Shown here: piece after piece, positions 27,193-36,675 of the stretch
Numbering within the stretch: the first letter of the stretch is position 1
Layout: each line of letters starts with the position of its first letter
NCBI GenBank assembly: GCA_963832725.1
Contig: CAWHVG010000007.1
Coordinates: 372,001-436,000, forward strand
Origin: JAEZBP01 sp963832725
Lineage (GTDB): Bacteria; Myxococcota_A; Polyangia; Polyangiales; Sandaracinaceae
Direction: 5' to 3'
Length of the DNA stretch: 64,000 bases
Notes under the pieces: generated by a model
What the model saw: only the letters and a program-made list of their open reading frames with translations
The model's database searches: none
What the model was told of the DNA's origin: nothing
Translations under genes and position numbers: made by a program

Positions 27193-29219
27193 ATGGTTGG
27201 ACGTCGAGCGTTGTGGCTTTTTGTTCTTCTCTTGGGGGCCTGCGACGGGCCGTCGACGACGCTGGATCGGATCGGTGCCGGACGGCGCGATGCCCGACGC
27301 GGCGCTCGCGGACGGTGGCTCCGACGGCGGTCCCGGATTCCTCGGCGTTCGGCCGGAGTGCAATCCGCTCGCGTCCACCGACGAGTGCTTGTTCCCCTTC
27401 CCGAGCCGCTTCTTCCAGGCGTCGGAATCCGTCGACGCCGACGGGGGTCCGCAACGCGTTCCCGGACGACGCGTTGACGGTCCCGTCCAGCTCGCCGCCG
27501 CTCGACTACGCCCCCTTCAATCGCCCCGACGGGCACTCGCCGACCGCCCCTCTGCTCGTGCACCTCGGCGTGGACGTGGACGACACGCAGCTCGTCGGTC
27601 AGCACGACACCGCGCAGTCGCTCGTGGCCGACGCGCCCATCGCGGTCTTCGACATGGAGACCGGGGATCGCGTGCCGCTCCTGACCGAGATGGACCAGAC
27701 GCTCCGCGACGCGCGCTACGACGGACGGCACCTTCTGATCATCCGCCCGATGGCGCCGATGCAGATGGGCCACCGGCACGTGGCGGTGATGACGACCGCG
27801 CTCCGTGACGCGGACGGCAACGCGATCGAGGTCCCGCGCGGGTTTGCGGCGCTGCGCGACGGCACGCCGACCAACCACGCGGCGCTCGAAGCGGCTCGCC
27901 CTGCCTACGACGAGATCTTCAACTTCCTCGGTTCGAACGGCTACGCGCGCGATCAGCTGGTCTTGGCCTGGGACTTCGAGGTGGCCAGCCAGGACTGGGT
28001 GCTCGGCGGGATCCTCTCGATGCGCGATCAGGCGCTCTCCGCCGTGGACTCGCTCCACTACACGATCGACAACGTCCAAGAGTCGCCGAACGCAAACGTG
28101 CTGCGCATCGTGGAGGGGACGTTCGAGGCGCCGACCTTCCTCGACGACAACAACGAGATCCAGCGCACGGACACTGGCGGGGCGACGCTCCAGCCGACGA
28201 TGCAGACCTTCCCGTTCACCATGATCGTGCCCGCGCGGGCATCGAGCGGCGAAGCGCTCCCGCTGGTGATGTTCGGACACGGCGTGTTCGGCAGCGGCCG
28301 CGACTACTTGGAGGGAAGCATCGGCACGGACTCGATCCAGCCGCTCGCCCAGAACGCGGGCGCGGTGGTCGTCGCCACCGACTGGATCGGTCTCTCCAGC
28401 GCGGACCGGGACCTGGTGGTCAATCAGCTGGCGAACGACATCAATCAGGTGAATGTCATCACCGATCGGCTCCAGCAGGCCTTGATCAACAACCTGGTGC
28501 TGACCGAGCTGGTGCGGAACCAGATCGCGCTCGATCCGCAGGTTACCGGGAACTCGGCCGGTGACACGACCATCTTGACCGACGACGTCTTCTACTACGG
28601 CGTCAGCCTGGGCGGGATCCAGGGATCGTCGTTCGTCTCGCTCTCCTCTCGGATCACCCGCGCCATCCTGGCCGTGCCCGGCGGCGCGTGGGCGACGCTC
28701 CTGACGCGCTCGGTCGTCTACGAGCCGGTGAGGGCGCTGATCGACATCAAATACCCCGACCCGCTCTTGCAGCAGACCTTCATCGCGATGGTGCAGGCGC
28801 GCTTCGACGGCTCTGACGGCGCCAACGTGGGGCAGCTCCTAGTCCGGCGTCCGCTGCCGGACGCACCCTCCGAGCGCCACGTGCTCATCCAGGAGGCCAT
28901 CGGCGACTGCCAGGTGCCGAACGTGGCCACCGGAATCCTCGCCCGCGCGATGGGCTTCGAGCTGATCCAGCCGGCGGTCGAGCCGGTGTTCGGGCTCGAT
29001 CAGGTGACGGCACCGACCACGGACATTTCGATGATCCAGATCCAGATGCCCGACCGACTGGCCGAGTACACGCCGCCGGACTCGAACCTGCTGCCCGACC
29101 ACGACAACGGCGTCCACTCCAACGCGATCGGGCTGCCTCAGGCCCTCGATCAGGTGAGCACGCTGCTCACGACGGGCACCATCGAGGACCCCTGCACCGG
29201 CTCCTGCAATCCGGACTGA
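27193..29219 (+). CDS. Large lipoprotein with alpha/beta-hydrolase-like domain, two frameshifts
   Basis: About 675 residues. ATG 27193 starts a signal with lipobox (LWLFVLLLGAC). Frame changes near 27285 and 27450 connect a Cys-containing linker (ECNPLASTDECLFPFPSRFF) to a long intact part. This holds a beta-rich N-terminal region (LLVHLGVDVDDTQLVGQHD, HLLIIRPMAPMQMGHRHV) and an alpha/beta-hydrolase-like core: PLVMFGHGVFGSG, VVVATDWIGLSS, YYGVSLGGIQGSS (G-x-S-x-G nucleophile elbow), and a late QEAIGDCQVPN and DNGVHSNAIG, which could supply acid and His. Likely an exported esterase or peptidase of unknown substrate, of a type seen in several Myxococcota. The first frame change lies in a GC repeat. 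Confidence 0.7.
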
Positions 29220-29237
29220 GGACGAGGCGCGGGCGGA

Positions 29238-29925
29238 TCAGAAGTGGAAGCCGACCGTGAGGCCGAGGTAGCCGATGGAGGAGCCCTGCGTCAGTCGGGA
29301 AGAGCCGGTGCCCATCGTATCGGTGAGGACGACGCCGAGGCCGGCCTGGAGGCCGACGGTGAGCCAATCGCAGATCCAGAAGCGCACGCCGACCCGAACG
29401 TCTGCCGCGACTCCCATACCGCCGGGGCCGAAGAATCGACCCGGTCTGGCCGCTGACGAGCGCGCCGATCTGCGTGTAGAGATCCACCCGCGGATCCACG
29501 AATAGAAAGGCCTCGACGTAGGGCCTCCCTTGCAGCATCAGGTCGACGTTGCCGCCCGTGCTTCCCCCGACGGCGAACCCGAAGCTGCCGACCCCAATCC
29601 CGAAGTGATCGGACAAGCGGTAGGAGAGGCCGAGCTGCAGGCTGGGGAGCTTGAAGACCGGCGGGCGGCCCACGGGCATCGCCTCGACGTGCAGGACCTC
29701 CACCCCGAAGGGATTCTGCGCGAGAAAGTCGGTCGGTCGGCGCGCGCGAAGCGGCGAGTCGAGCCGGAGCGAGGCGGGCTGCGAAGCGGTCTCCGTGCCC
29801 CCCGGGCCAGCATCGACCGCGGTCGGCGCCGACGGTGAGCCGAGCGCGGCCGAGGGCTGCGCAGCCGCGAGGGCGGGTACGAAGGAGAGGACCAGCGACG
29901 TAGCGGCGAAGGTCGCGCGACACAT
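29238..29925 (-). CDS. Outer-membrane beta-barrel protein, one frameshift
   Basis: About 229 residues. ATG 29925 gives a signal peptide (AATSLVLSFVPALAAAQ). The rest alternates hydrophobic and polar residues as in small barrels (FKLPSLQLGLSYRLSDHFGIGVG, FGFAVGGSTGGNVDLML, VEAFLFVDPRVDLYTQIGALV). After a frame change near 29435 it continues FFGPGGMGVAADVRVGVRFW, WLTVGLQAGLGVVLTD, and ends with the C-terminal aromatic strand YLGLTVGFHF, the usual signal for outer-membrane insertion. Convergent with the hydrolase lipoprotein (18 bp). Function unknown. Confidence 0.7.
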
Positions 29926-30259
29926 GGCCGCCAAGATACCGTTGGATTCAGCTCCGCGCACGCGCTCCTCTTGCAGGACTGATGTTCGGGCGCGCAGAAG
30001 CGATAGAGCGCGGACGGATGTGCCCCGAGGTGGAGGCGGCGATTGGTCCATCCAACCTCCGAACGGCGGCGCCTCGCGGGGGACGCCGACGAGAGCTGCG
30101 AAGCGGCTTCGCGAGACGAGCTTCGGCGAGCCTTCGACCGCCGAAGTCCGCGATCGCGGGACGGCTGCCGGTCTCCGCGCTCGGCACACGGCGACAAAGG
30201 CGAGCAGCGAGGGCTTCGCCGAGCTGCTACACGTCCGCTGCAGCGGAGGGCGGACCATC
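29926..30259. other. Intergenic region between divergent barrel and SDR genes
   Basis: 334 bp without a supported gene. It includes a perfect 7-bp palindromic stem around 30100 (gcgaagc, one spacer base, gcttcgc) followed by further gcttcggc motifs. Promoters of the two divergent genes must lie here, but no clear -35/-10 pair was recognised. Confidence 0.45.
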
Positions 30260-31147
30260 ATGAGCGACGCGAAGGACCTGAGCGGGCGGACCATCCTGAT
30301 CACGGGCGCCAACACGGGCATCGGGCGGGCCACGGCGGTGGCGCTCGGCGCGCGCGGAGCGCGGCTCTACCTGGCGGGTCGCGCAGAGGAGCGGATGAAG
30401 CCGGTGATGGAGGAGATCCGCGCCGGCGGAAACGGCGAGGTCTTCTACCTGCCGCTGGACCTCGGCGACCTGGAGTCGGTGCGCGCCTGCGCGACGCAGT
30501 TCCTCGAGACGGGCGATCCGCTGCACGTCTTGATCAACAACGCGGGGATGGCCGGGCAGCGCGGGCTCACCCGGGACGGTTTCGAGCAGACCTTCGGCGT
30601 GAACCACCTCGGCCACTTCTTGCTGACCGAGCTCCTGCTCGACCGGCTGAAAGAGTCGGCGCCGAGCCGCATCGTGATCGTGGCCAGCGACGCGCACTAC
30701 CGCGCCGAGCAGATCGACTGGAACGCCGTGACCCAGCCGACGGCCACGACGACCGGCTTCCCGGAGTACGGTGTGTCCAAGCTGGCCAACGTGCTGCACG
30801 CCAAGGAGCTGGCGCGCCGGCTCGAGGGCACGGGCGTGACCGTCTATGCGCTCCACCCCGGCGTCATCGCGTCGGACGTCTGGCGGAAGGTGCCGTGGCC
30901 GATCCGGCCGCTGATGAAGATGTTCATGAAGTCGAACGACGAGGGCGCGCAGACATCGATCTACTGCGCGACGGCGCCCGAGCTCGCGAGCCAGAGCGGC
31001 CGCTATTACGAAGAGTGCAAAGAGAAGGAGCCGGCGAAGCTCGCTCGAGATCCCGAGCTGGCCAAGGAGCTCTGGGATCGCAGCGCCGCGTGGACCAAGT
31101 CGCCCTCGGCCGCGGAAGAGCAGCCCAGCGCCGACGCCGCCGGCTGA
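30260..31147 (+). CDS. Short-chain dehydrogenase/reductase (retinol-dehydrogenase-like)
   Basis: 295 residues, intact. ATG 30260. The cofactor motif TILITGANTGIGRATA and NNAGMAG, the Ser of IVIVASDAHYR and the active-site YGVSKLANVLHAKELA (Tyr-x3-Lys) are all present. Together with the downstream ALHPGVIASDVWRK they place it with the RDH/WWOX/protochlorophyllide-reductase-like classical SDRs. It should use NADP(H) to oxidise or reduce a hydrophobic alcohol or ketone. The C-terminal 30 residues are low complexity. Its stop is immediately followed by a headless coding fragment. Confidence 0.85.
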   Translation: MSDAKDLSGRTILITGANTGIGRATAVALGARGARLYLAGRAEERMKPVMEEIRAGGNGEVFYLPLDLGDLESVRACATQFLETGDPLHVLINNAGMAGQRGLTRDGFEQTFGVNHLGHFLLTELLLDRLKESAPSRIVIVASDAHYRAEQIDWNAVTQPTATTTGFPEYGVSKLANVLHAKELARRLEGTGVTVYALHPGVIASDVWRKVPWPIRPLMKMFMKSNDEGAQTSIYCATAPELASQSGRYYEECKEKEPAKLARDPELAKELWDRSAAWTKSPSAAEEQPSADAAG

Positions 31148-31452
31148 CGCGCGCGCTGCGGTCCGATCCGTCGAGCTGCGCTATCGCGCAGATCACCGGC
31201 GCGAACCTCCTCGTGGTCGTCTACACGGAGTGGGGCGTGGTGACGGGCGGGTTCATCCCGGTCAGCAAGGCGCTCGCGATGACAGTGCTCAGCATCTACG
31301 ACGCGAGCGGTCAGCTCCTCTTCAGCGGCCGCCTCGATCGCCGCGGCACGCGCACGCTCGGCGCGTTCGGCCACGTCGTGGTCGACGAGAACTCGGTCGA
31401 CGAGTGGGTCGGCGCGTTCGGCGAGGCGGTCGCGCAGATGCTCCGAGGCTGA
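31148..31452 (+). pseudogene. N-terminally truncated conserved hypothetical, or small ORF with CTG start
   Basis: The frame from just after the SDR stop encodes a protein-like sequence of about 100 residues (CAIAQITGANLLVVVYTEWG, FIPVSKALAMTVLSIYDASG, LLFSGRLDRRG, SVDEWVGAFGEAVAQML) ending at 31452. No ATG, GTG or TTG occurs in frame between the SDR stop and this sequence; only CTG codons at 31144 and 31156. The sequence starts mid-domain, as if the first half of a lipoprotein-like gene were missing. I cannot name the family. It may be a second deletion scar of the type seen at 20.51 kb. Confidence 0.45.
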
Positions 31453-31473
31453 GCGAGCCCTTCGGCCGGGGGG

Positions 31474-31926
31474 CTATAGCGCGTGGCCGACCGAGCCCTC
31501 GAGCTCCACGATCCGCGCTCGCCACGCTTCGGGGAGGTCGACCTTGGCGCCGGCGGCGTAGTCGTAGGAGACGATCACGCCCTCACCGGTCGCTGCCATC
31601 CGCTCCAGCTTCTCGCTCCAGACGGCGTACTCCATGGTGAAGCGGTCGCCGCCGAGCTCGCTGACGCGCGCGCCGACCTGGAGCTGGTCGGGATAGGTGA
31701 CCGGCGCGCGAAAGCGGCACGAGGTGCTGGCCAAGATCGGCCCGACGCCGGCCACGCTGCCGCCCTTCGTCAGGATCTCCATCCCCTCGAAGTAGGCGAT
31801 GCGCGCCGACTCGAAGTAGCGGAAGTAGACGGTGTTGTTGAGGTGCGCGAAGGCGTCCATCTCCCCCCACGCCACGCGGATCGGCAGACGCACGGGATAG
31901 GACGAGAGCGGCGAGTGCTCGGTCAT
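31474..31926 (-). CDS. 4HBT-type acyl-CoA thioesterase
   Basis: 150 residues with the hot-dog fold signature of 4-hydroxybenzoyl-CoA/YbgC thioesterases: IRVAWGEMDAFAHLNNTVYFRYFESARIAYF, in which the Asp of EMDAFAHLNN is the catalytic residue, followed by the STSCRFRAPVTYPDQLQVG strand. I use the second in-frame ATG (31926), 18 nt after the first (31944). It lies 54 bp after fabI on the same strand, so both may be cotranscribed in lipid metabolism. Convergent with the headless fragment. Confidence 0.85.
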   Translation of the reverse strand: MTEHSPLSSYPVRLPIRVAWGEMDAFAHLNNTVYFRYFESARIAYFEGMEILTKGGSVAGVGPILASTSCRFRAPVTYPDQLQVGARVSELGGDRFTMEYAVWSEKLERMAATGEGVIVSYDYAAGAKVDLPEAWRARIVELEGSVGHAL

Positions 31927-31980
31927 GCGGCGAAGGTGGCCCATCGCCCGGCCGCTCGCCAGCAGCGCCTCGCCGGGATC

Positions 31981-32890
31981 TCAGCCCTCGGTGTTCTCGA
32001 GGAGCTCCGCCGGGACGGCCATGGCGTGGTAGCCCTTGTCGACGTGGACGACGGCGCCGGTGATGCCGCTGGCCAGCGGGCTGGCCAAGAACGCGGCGGC
32101 GTCGCCGACCTCGCGGGCGGTCAGCGGGTCGCGGAGCGGGGCGTTCTTCTCGTAGTGCGGAGATCATGGCGCCGATGAGGCCGATCGCCGACGCGGCGCG
32201 CGAGGCGTAGGGCCCGGCGCTGATCGCGTTGACCCGGTGGCCCCACTTGCGGCCCGCTTCGTACGCGAGCACGCGAGTGTCGGACTCGAGCGCGGCCTTG
32301 GCCGAGCTCATCCCGCCGCCGTAGCCCGGCACGACGCGCTCGCCGGCGAGGTAGCTCAGGCAGAGGAAGCTGCCGCCCGGCCGAACCAGCGGGCCGAAGC
32401 GCGACACCAGCGACACGAAGGAGTAGCTGCTGGCGCTGAGCGCCGCGAGGTAGCCCGCGCGGCTGGTCTCCAAGAGCGGCTTCTTCACCTCGGGCCCGTT
32501 GGCCAGCGCGTGCACCACGATGTCGAGGCAAGGTGAGCCGAGCTCCTCCTCGAGCGCCTTGGCCGCGCCATCGATGGTGAAGTCGCCGCGCTCCTTGTAG
32601 CGCCGGCTGCCGCGGACGTCTTCGGGCACCGCGTCGAGCCGGTCGTACTCGGCGTCGAGCGGCAGGATCTTCTCGAACTCCAGCTTCGAGCCGTCCTTCA
32701 GCGTCCGCGATTCGTCCATCTTGCCGCGCCGGAGCAGCGTCTCGAAGATGCCCATGGCCGGCGGCCACGAGCCGACGCAGACGCTGGCGCCGGCCTCGGC
32801 GAGGGACTTCGCGATGGCGAAACCGAAGCCTCCGTCGTCGGCGACACCGGCCACGAACGCACGCTTTCCGGACAGATCGATGCTCAACAT
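31981..32890 (-). CDS. fabI: Enoyl-ACP reductase, plant/chlamydial type, one frameshift
   Basis: About 302 residues. It is a divergent SDR that reduces the enoyl-ACP double bond in type II fatty acid synthesis. The NADH motif is FVAGVADDGGFGFAIAKSLAEAGA. A long insertion (GSWPPAMGIFETLLRRGKMD...LEFEKILPLDAEYD...EDVRGSRRY) and VVHALANGPEVKKPLLETSRAGYLAA match plastid and Chlamydia enzymes rather than the short E. coli form. Catalysis: YGGGMSSAKAALESD (Tyr-x6-Lys). A shift near 32160 joins GPYASRAASAIGLIGAMI to HYEKNAPLRDPLTAREVGDAAAFLASPLASGITG. Start ATG 32890; a TTG lies 9 nt further upstream. Confidence 0.85.
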
Positions 32891-33328
32891 GGGGCGCAAG
32901 GCTCGTCCGAGAGCCCCCCTGCGTCAAGCCGCCACGATCGGTGGCGCCGAGATCATGCCGCGGAAGGCGAAAAGCGACGGAACAGCGACGAATCCACGCG
33001 TTTAACTGATCCCATGGTCGGTTCGAGTGCACGCGGCAGCTAGATGTGCGAGGCGAGCGGCTTGGAGAGCGGCGAAGGCGCGATGGGCCGTGGCGTGGTC
33101 CGACCCGACGAGGCGATGCCGAGCGTCGTCGGGCCGCGTCTCGCGGTGAACAACCGGCGCGGCTCGTCCGTCTGTGCGGCAGACCAGCTCGGAGCGCGTC
33201 GTGGGCTGCGGCTGTCGACGGGGACTGGATCTCCTTCGGAGCGCGAATCCACGAGGTCCGGCTCTCGTCCCGCTCGCGGGAGGGGGAGCTCCGAGTGCGC
33301 TGGCCCAACCGACTGATAAGGTGCTGCC
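32891..33328. other. Intergenic, no gene; contains a GC hairpin repeat
   Basis: 438 bp between fabI (minus) and the coiled-coil protein (plus). No frame has a credible product. At 33268-33290 tcccgctcgcgggagggggagct resembles the hairpin at 56169-56195 (cccgcttccgcgagcgggaggggg), so it is a likely member of a dispersed GC-hairpin family. Promoters for both neighbours are expected here. Confidence 0.45.
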
Positions 33329-34063
33329 GTGGAGAAGAACGGACGAATCGGAGTGCTGATCGGGGTCGGGATCGCGCTGGCGATCGGCCTCGGATACTGG
33401 GTGAGCCGCGACGGCGATCCGCACGACGACGGAGCGCCCCGGCTGGCGGCGGGACCGCGGGGAACGGCCCGCGCGTCGCAGGGGAGCATCGGCTTCGGGC
33501 CGGGCGGCGGCGAGCACGAGGCACGCCACGCGGGTGCCAGCGGGAGGGTCGTCGTCGACGCCGGCGTCTTGGCGGCGGTGCCGACCGTCCACGCCGCGCC
33601 ACAGGGCCGAACGCGGCCGCCGCTCGTGGACCTGCCCCGCGGCGACGCCGAGGAGTCGGAGCACAGCGCGGGTTGGCGGCTCGGTCAGAACCGCCACCAC
33701 CTCGAGATCGTCCAGCCGCGCATCGCGCACATGCAGGAGCTGATCCGCGGGTTCGAGGAGCGGGGCGAGACCGCGGCGGCCGAGCAGCAGCGCACGATCC
33801 TGCAGCGCTTCCAGACGCGGCTGGACGAGCTCCGGGCCGAGCAAACCGTGCTCACGACGCAGGCCCAGCAGGACGGAACCCTCGGCGAGGCCGACGACGG
33901 CTATGCGGCCGGCGCCGACGAGCGCGCCCGCGAGGCGAACGAGGTCCACGAGACCCCGCCCGACAGCGTCGCCGAGCCGGGCGCGAACGGCAGCTCGGCT
34001 GTCCCCGTCGGCGCGCAGCCCGCGGCCGCGCCGGACGCTCCGACCGAAACGCCCGATCCCTGA
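33329..34063 (+). CDS. Membrane-anchored coiled-coil hypothetical protein
   Basis: 244 residues from GTG 33329. The N-terminal helix (IGVLIGVGIALAIGLGYWV) is a membrane anchor, followed by a Gly/Ala/Pro linker. A helical, probably coiled-coil section (about 125-180: LEIVQPRIAHMQELIRGFEER, QQRTILQRFQTRLDELRAEQ) precedes a disordered acidic tail. No domain recognised. It lies 92 bp before the kinase-SUMF1 gene on the same strand and could be part of its transcript. Confidence 0.65.
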   Translation: MEKNGRIGVLIGVGIALAIGLGYWVSRDGDPHDDGAPRLAAGPRGTARASQGSIGFGPGGGEHEARHAGASGRVVVDAGVLAAVPTVHAAPQGRTRPPLVDLPRGDAEESEHSAGWRLGQNRHHLEIVQPRIAHMQELIRGFEERGETAAAEQQRTILQRFQTRLDELRAEQTVLTTQAQQDGTLGEADDGYAAGADERAREANEVHETPPDSVAEPGANGSSAVPVGAQPAAAPDAPTETPDP

Positions 34064-34155
34064 GGGTGCGCAGCACCTGTTCGGACACGAACGGGCGCGT
34101 CATCGGGCGACAGGAAAGGCCCGCTCCCCCATCCGCGTGTAGTATTCGCGGGGTC

Positions 34156-36639
34156 GTGAGCGACGGCAGTCGAACGAAGACGCTGCACGAGCGCGGAGGG
34201 GCCGTCATCACGCGGCCGATCATCCCGCCGGACGACCCCGTGTGCGCGCGCTACGAGGACTGCGGGCCCATCGCGCAGGGCGGCATGGGCGACATCCAGC
34301 GCGTCTACGACCGCCACCTCGACCGGATCCTGGCCATGAAGGTCCTCTCCGGCGAGCTGGCGGAAGATGCGCCATCGCGGACCCGCTTCCTGGCCGAGGC
34401 GAAGATCACGGCCAGCCTTCAGCATCCCGGCATCGTCGCGGTACACGATCACGGCGCGCTCGCCGACGGCCGCCTCTGGTTCACCATGCGCGAGGTGCGC
34501 GGTCGCACGCTGACCGCCGTCATCCACGAGCTGCACGAAGGCATCGACGACGGCGCCTGGCCGGTCGCCAAGACCAGCCTCTTCCGCGTGGTCGACTCCT
34601 TCCGCCGCATGTGCGACGCGGTCGCCTACGCGCACAGCCGCGGCGTCGTCCACCGCGATCTCAAGCCCTCCAACCTGATGGTCGGCGAGTTCGGCGAGGT
34701 CCAGGTCATGGACTGGGGCCTCGCCAAGCACGTCGAGAGCGCGGGGCGGGTGTCGGAGGCGGCCGAAGACGGCACGCTCACCCAGGTCGGCGACGTGGTC
34801 GGCACGCCGGCCTACATGCCGCCCGAGCAGGCTCGCGGCGAGCACCGCGCGCTCGGGTCGCGGAGCGACGTGTGGTCCCTCGGCGCCGTGCTGCGGACCA
34901 TCCTCACCCATCGCCCGCCGGTCAGCGGGCCGAGCCCGGTGGTGCTGGCCGCGATCATGATGGGCGAGGTCAAGCCGATCGCCGACTCCGTGGGAGCCGA
35001 TCATCCGCCCATCCCGCCCGAGCTGGCCGCCATCTGCGAGCGGGCCATGGCCTCCGATTCGGGCGCGCGCTACGCGGACGCGGGCGAGCTGGCCGCGGAC
35101 GTCGCCGCGTGGCTGGAGGGCGCGCGCCGACGCGAGAGCGCGTTGAAGATCGTGACCGAGGCCGACGGGCTGACGCCGGCGATCGAGGCGCTGCGCGAGC
35201 GCGCGAGCGAGCTCCGGGAGAACGCGCGCACGCTGCTCGACGCCTTGCCTCCCAACGCCCCGGCCGAGTCCAAGCACGAGGGCTGGGACGTCGAGGACGA
35301 GGCGCGCGAGCTCGAGCGCGAGGCGGCGCTGCGCGAGGTCGAGTGGCTGCAGCGGCTGCGAAGCGCGCTCCACGTGGTGCCGGACCTGCCGGAGGCGCTC
35401 TCGCGGCTGGCCGACCATCATCGGCGGGAGCTGCTCGAAGCGGAGGCGCGCCGGGATCCGGAAGCCGCCGCGCGGGCCGAAGCCTTGCTGCGCGCGCACG
35501 ACCGGGGCGCGCACGCCGCGTTCCTGGCCGGCGACGGCGCCGTCACGCTGGTCACGGACCCGCCGGGCGCGAAGGTCACCGCCTACCGCTACGTCGAGAA
35601 GCACCGGCGCCTCGTCCCGACCCTCTTCCGCGATCTGGGCGAGACGCCCGTCGTCGCCGCCTCGCTCCCGCACGGAAGCTACCTGCTCGTGGCCGAGCTC
35701 GAGGGCCGCCCGCCCGTCCGCTACCCCGTCCTGATCGAGCGCGGCGGACACTGGGACGGCGTCCCGCCGGGCGGCAAAACCCCCTTCGCCATCCCGATCC
35801 CCACGAAGGAAGAGCTCGGCGACGACCTCGTCTACGTCCCCGCCGGCTGGTTCTGGAGTGGAGGCGATCCGCACGCCGGTGAGAGTCTCCCGCGCCGCAA
35901 GATCTGGGTCGACGGGCTGCTGGTCGCGCGCCATCCGGTGACCAACGCCGAGTACATCGCGTTCCTGAACGAGCTGGTGGCGAGGGGGGAGGAGGATCTC
36001 GCTCTGCGCTACGCGCCGAGATCACCAGCAGGGACGGCGTCCGAAGCTGCCGATCGCTTGGCTCTCGATCGGGATCCCGCTGGTCGCTTCGTGCTGCGAG
36101 TCGACGAGAACGGCATTCCTTGGCAGCCCGACTGGCCGGTCAGTCTGATCGACTGGCCCTCGGCCATGGCCTACACGCGGGCCGTCTCCAGCCAGCGCGG
36201 GCAAGAATTCCGGATTCCAGACGAACTCGAATGGGAGAAGTTCGCTCGGGGAGTTGACGCGCGCGCTTTCGCATTCGGTGACCACCTCGAGCCGTCCTGG
36301 GCCTGTGTGGTGGGGAGCTCAGGGACGGATATTCCGGGGAGGGTTTCGGTGCACGCCTTTCCATCGGACGAGAGCCCCTTTGGCGTCCACGGCACCACCG
36401 GCAACGTGCGCGAATGGTGCTGCAACGCGTGGACGCCGACCGGTCCACAACTGGACCGCGGGCGTCTGATCGTGGAAGTCGCAGCCGAGGACGATCCGGA
36501 GCTGAGGGCGGCGCGCGGTGGCGGCTGGCATGCGGTGCTCGAGCTCTGCCGGGTCGCGACCCGCTTCGCCGGCGAGCCCCACCGCCGTTTCTCGGTCCTC
36601 GGCTTCCGAGTGGTACGCCCCTACCGGCTCGCGCAGTGA
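34156..36639 (+). CDS. Ser/Thr protein kinase fused to a PEGA-like module and a formylglycine-generating-enzyme (SUMF1) fold
   Basis: 827 residues, intact, from GTG 34156. Kinase (about 35-310): IAQGGMGDIQRVYD, MKVLSGE, HRDLKPSNLMVGEFGEVQVMDWGLAK, GTPAYMPPEQARGE. A helical linker (about 335-450) is followed by a PEGA-like beta unit (VTLVTDPPGAKVTAYRYVEK). The SUMF1/FGE-sulfatase fold starts near LVYVPAGWFWSGGDPHAGES (about 560) and ends with GTTGNVREWCCNAW and GGGWHAVLELCRVATRF. The true FGE pair needs two Cys five residues apart near the end; here only the second (ELC) is kept, so it is probably a binding/sensor module as in Pkn1-type kinases. Likely cytoplasmic; no TM helix seen. Confidence 0.85.
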   Translation: MSDGSRTKTLHERGGAVITRPIIPPDDPVCARYEDCGPIAQGGMGDIQRVYDRHLDRILAMKVLSGELAEDAPSRTRFLAEAKITASLQHPGIVAVHDHGALADGRLWFTMREVRGRTLTAVIHELHEGIDDGAWPVAKTSLFRVVDSFRRMCDAVAYAHSRGVVHRDLKPSNLMVGEFGEVQVMDWGLAKHVESAGRVSEAAEDGTLTQVGDVVGTPAYMPPEQARGEHRALGSRSDVWSLGAVLRTILTHRPPVSGPSPVVLAAIMMGEVKPIADSVGADHPPIPPELAAICERAMASDSGARYADAGELAADVAAWLEGARRRESALKIVTEADGLTPAIEALRERASELRENARTLLDALPPNAPAESKHEGWDVEDEARELEREAALREVEWLQRLRSALHVVPDLPEALSRLADHHRRELLEAEARRDPEAAARAEALLRAHDRGAHAAFLAGDGAVTLVTDPPGAKVTAYRYVEKHRRLVPTLFRDLGETPVVAASLPHGSYLLVAELEGRPPVRYPVLIERGGHWDGVPPGGKTPFAIPIPTKEELGDDLVYVPAGWFWSGGDPHAGESLPRRKIWVDGLLVARHPVTNAEYIAFLNELVARGEEDLALRYAPRSPAGTASEAADRLALDRDPAGRFVLRVDENGIPWQPDWPVSLIDWPSAMAYTRAVSSQRGQEFRIPDELEWEKFARGVDARAFAFGDHLEPSWACVVGSSGTDIPGRVSVHAFPSDESPFGVHGTTGNVREWCCNAWTPTGPQLDRGRLIVEVAAEDDPELRAARGGGWHAVLELCRVATRFAGEPHRRFSVLGFRVVRPYRLAQ

Positions 36640-36675
36640 GGTGGAGCTCCCGACCGACTCAGCAGTTGCGAACCG

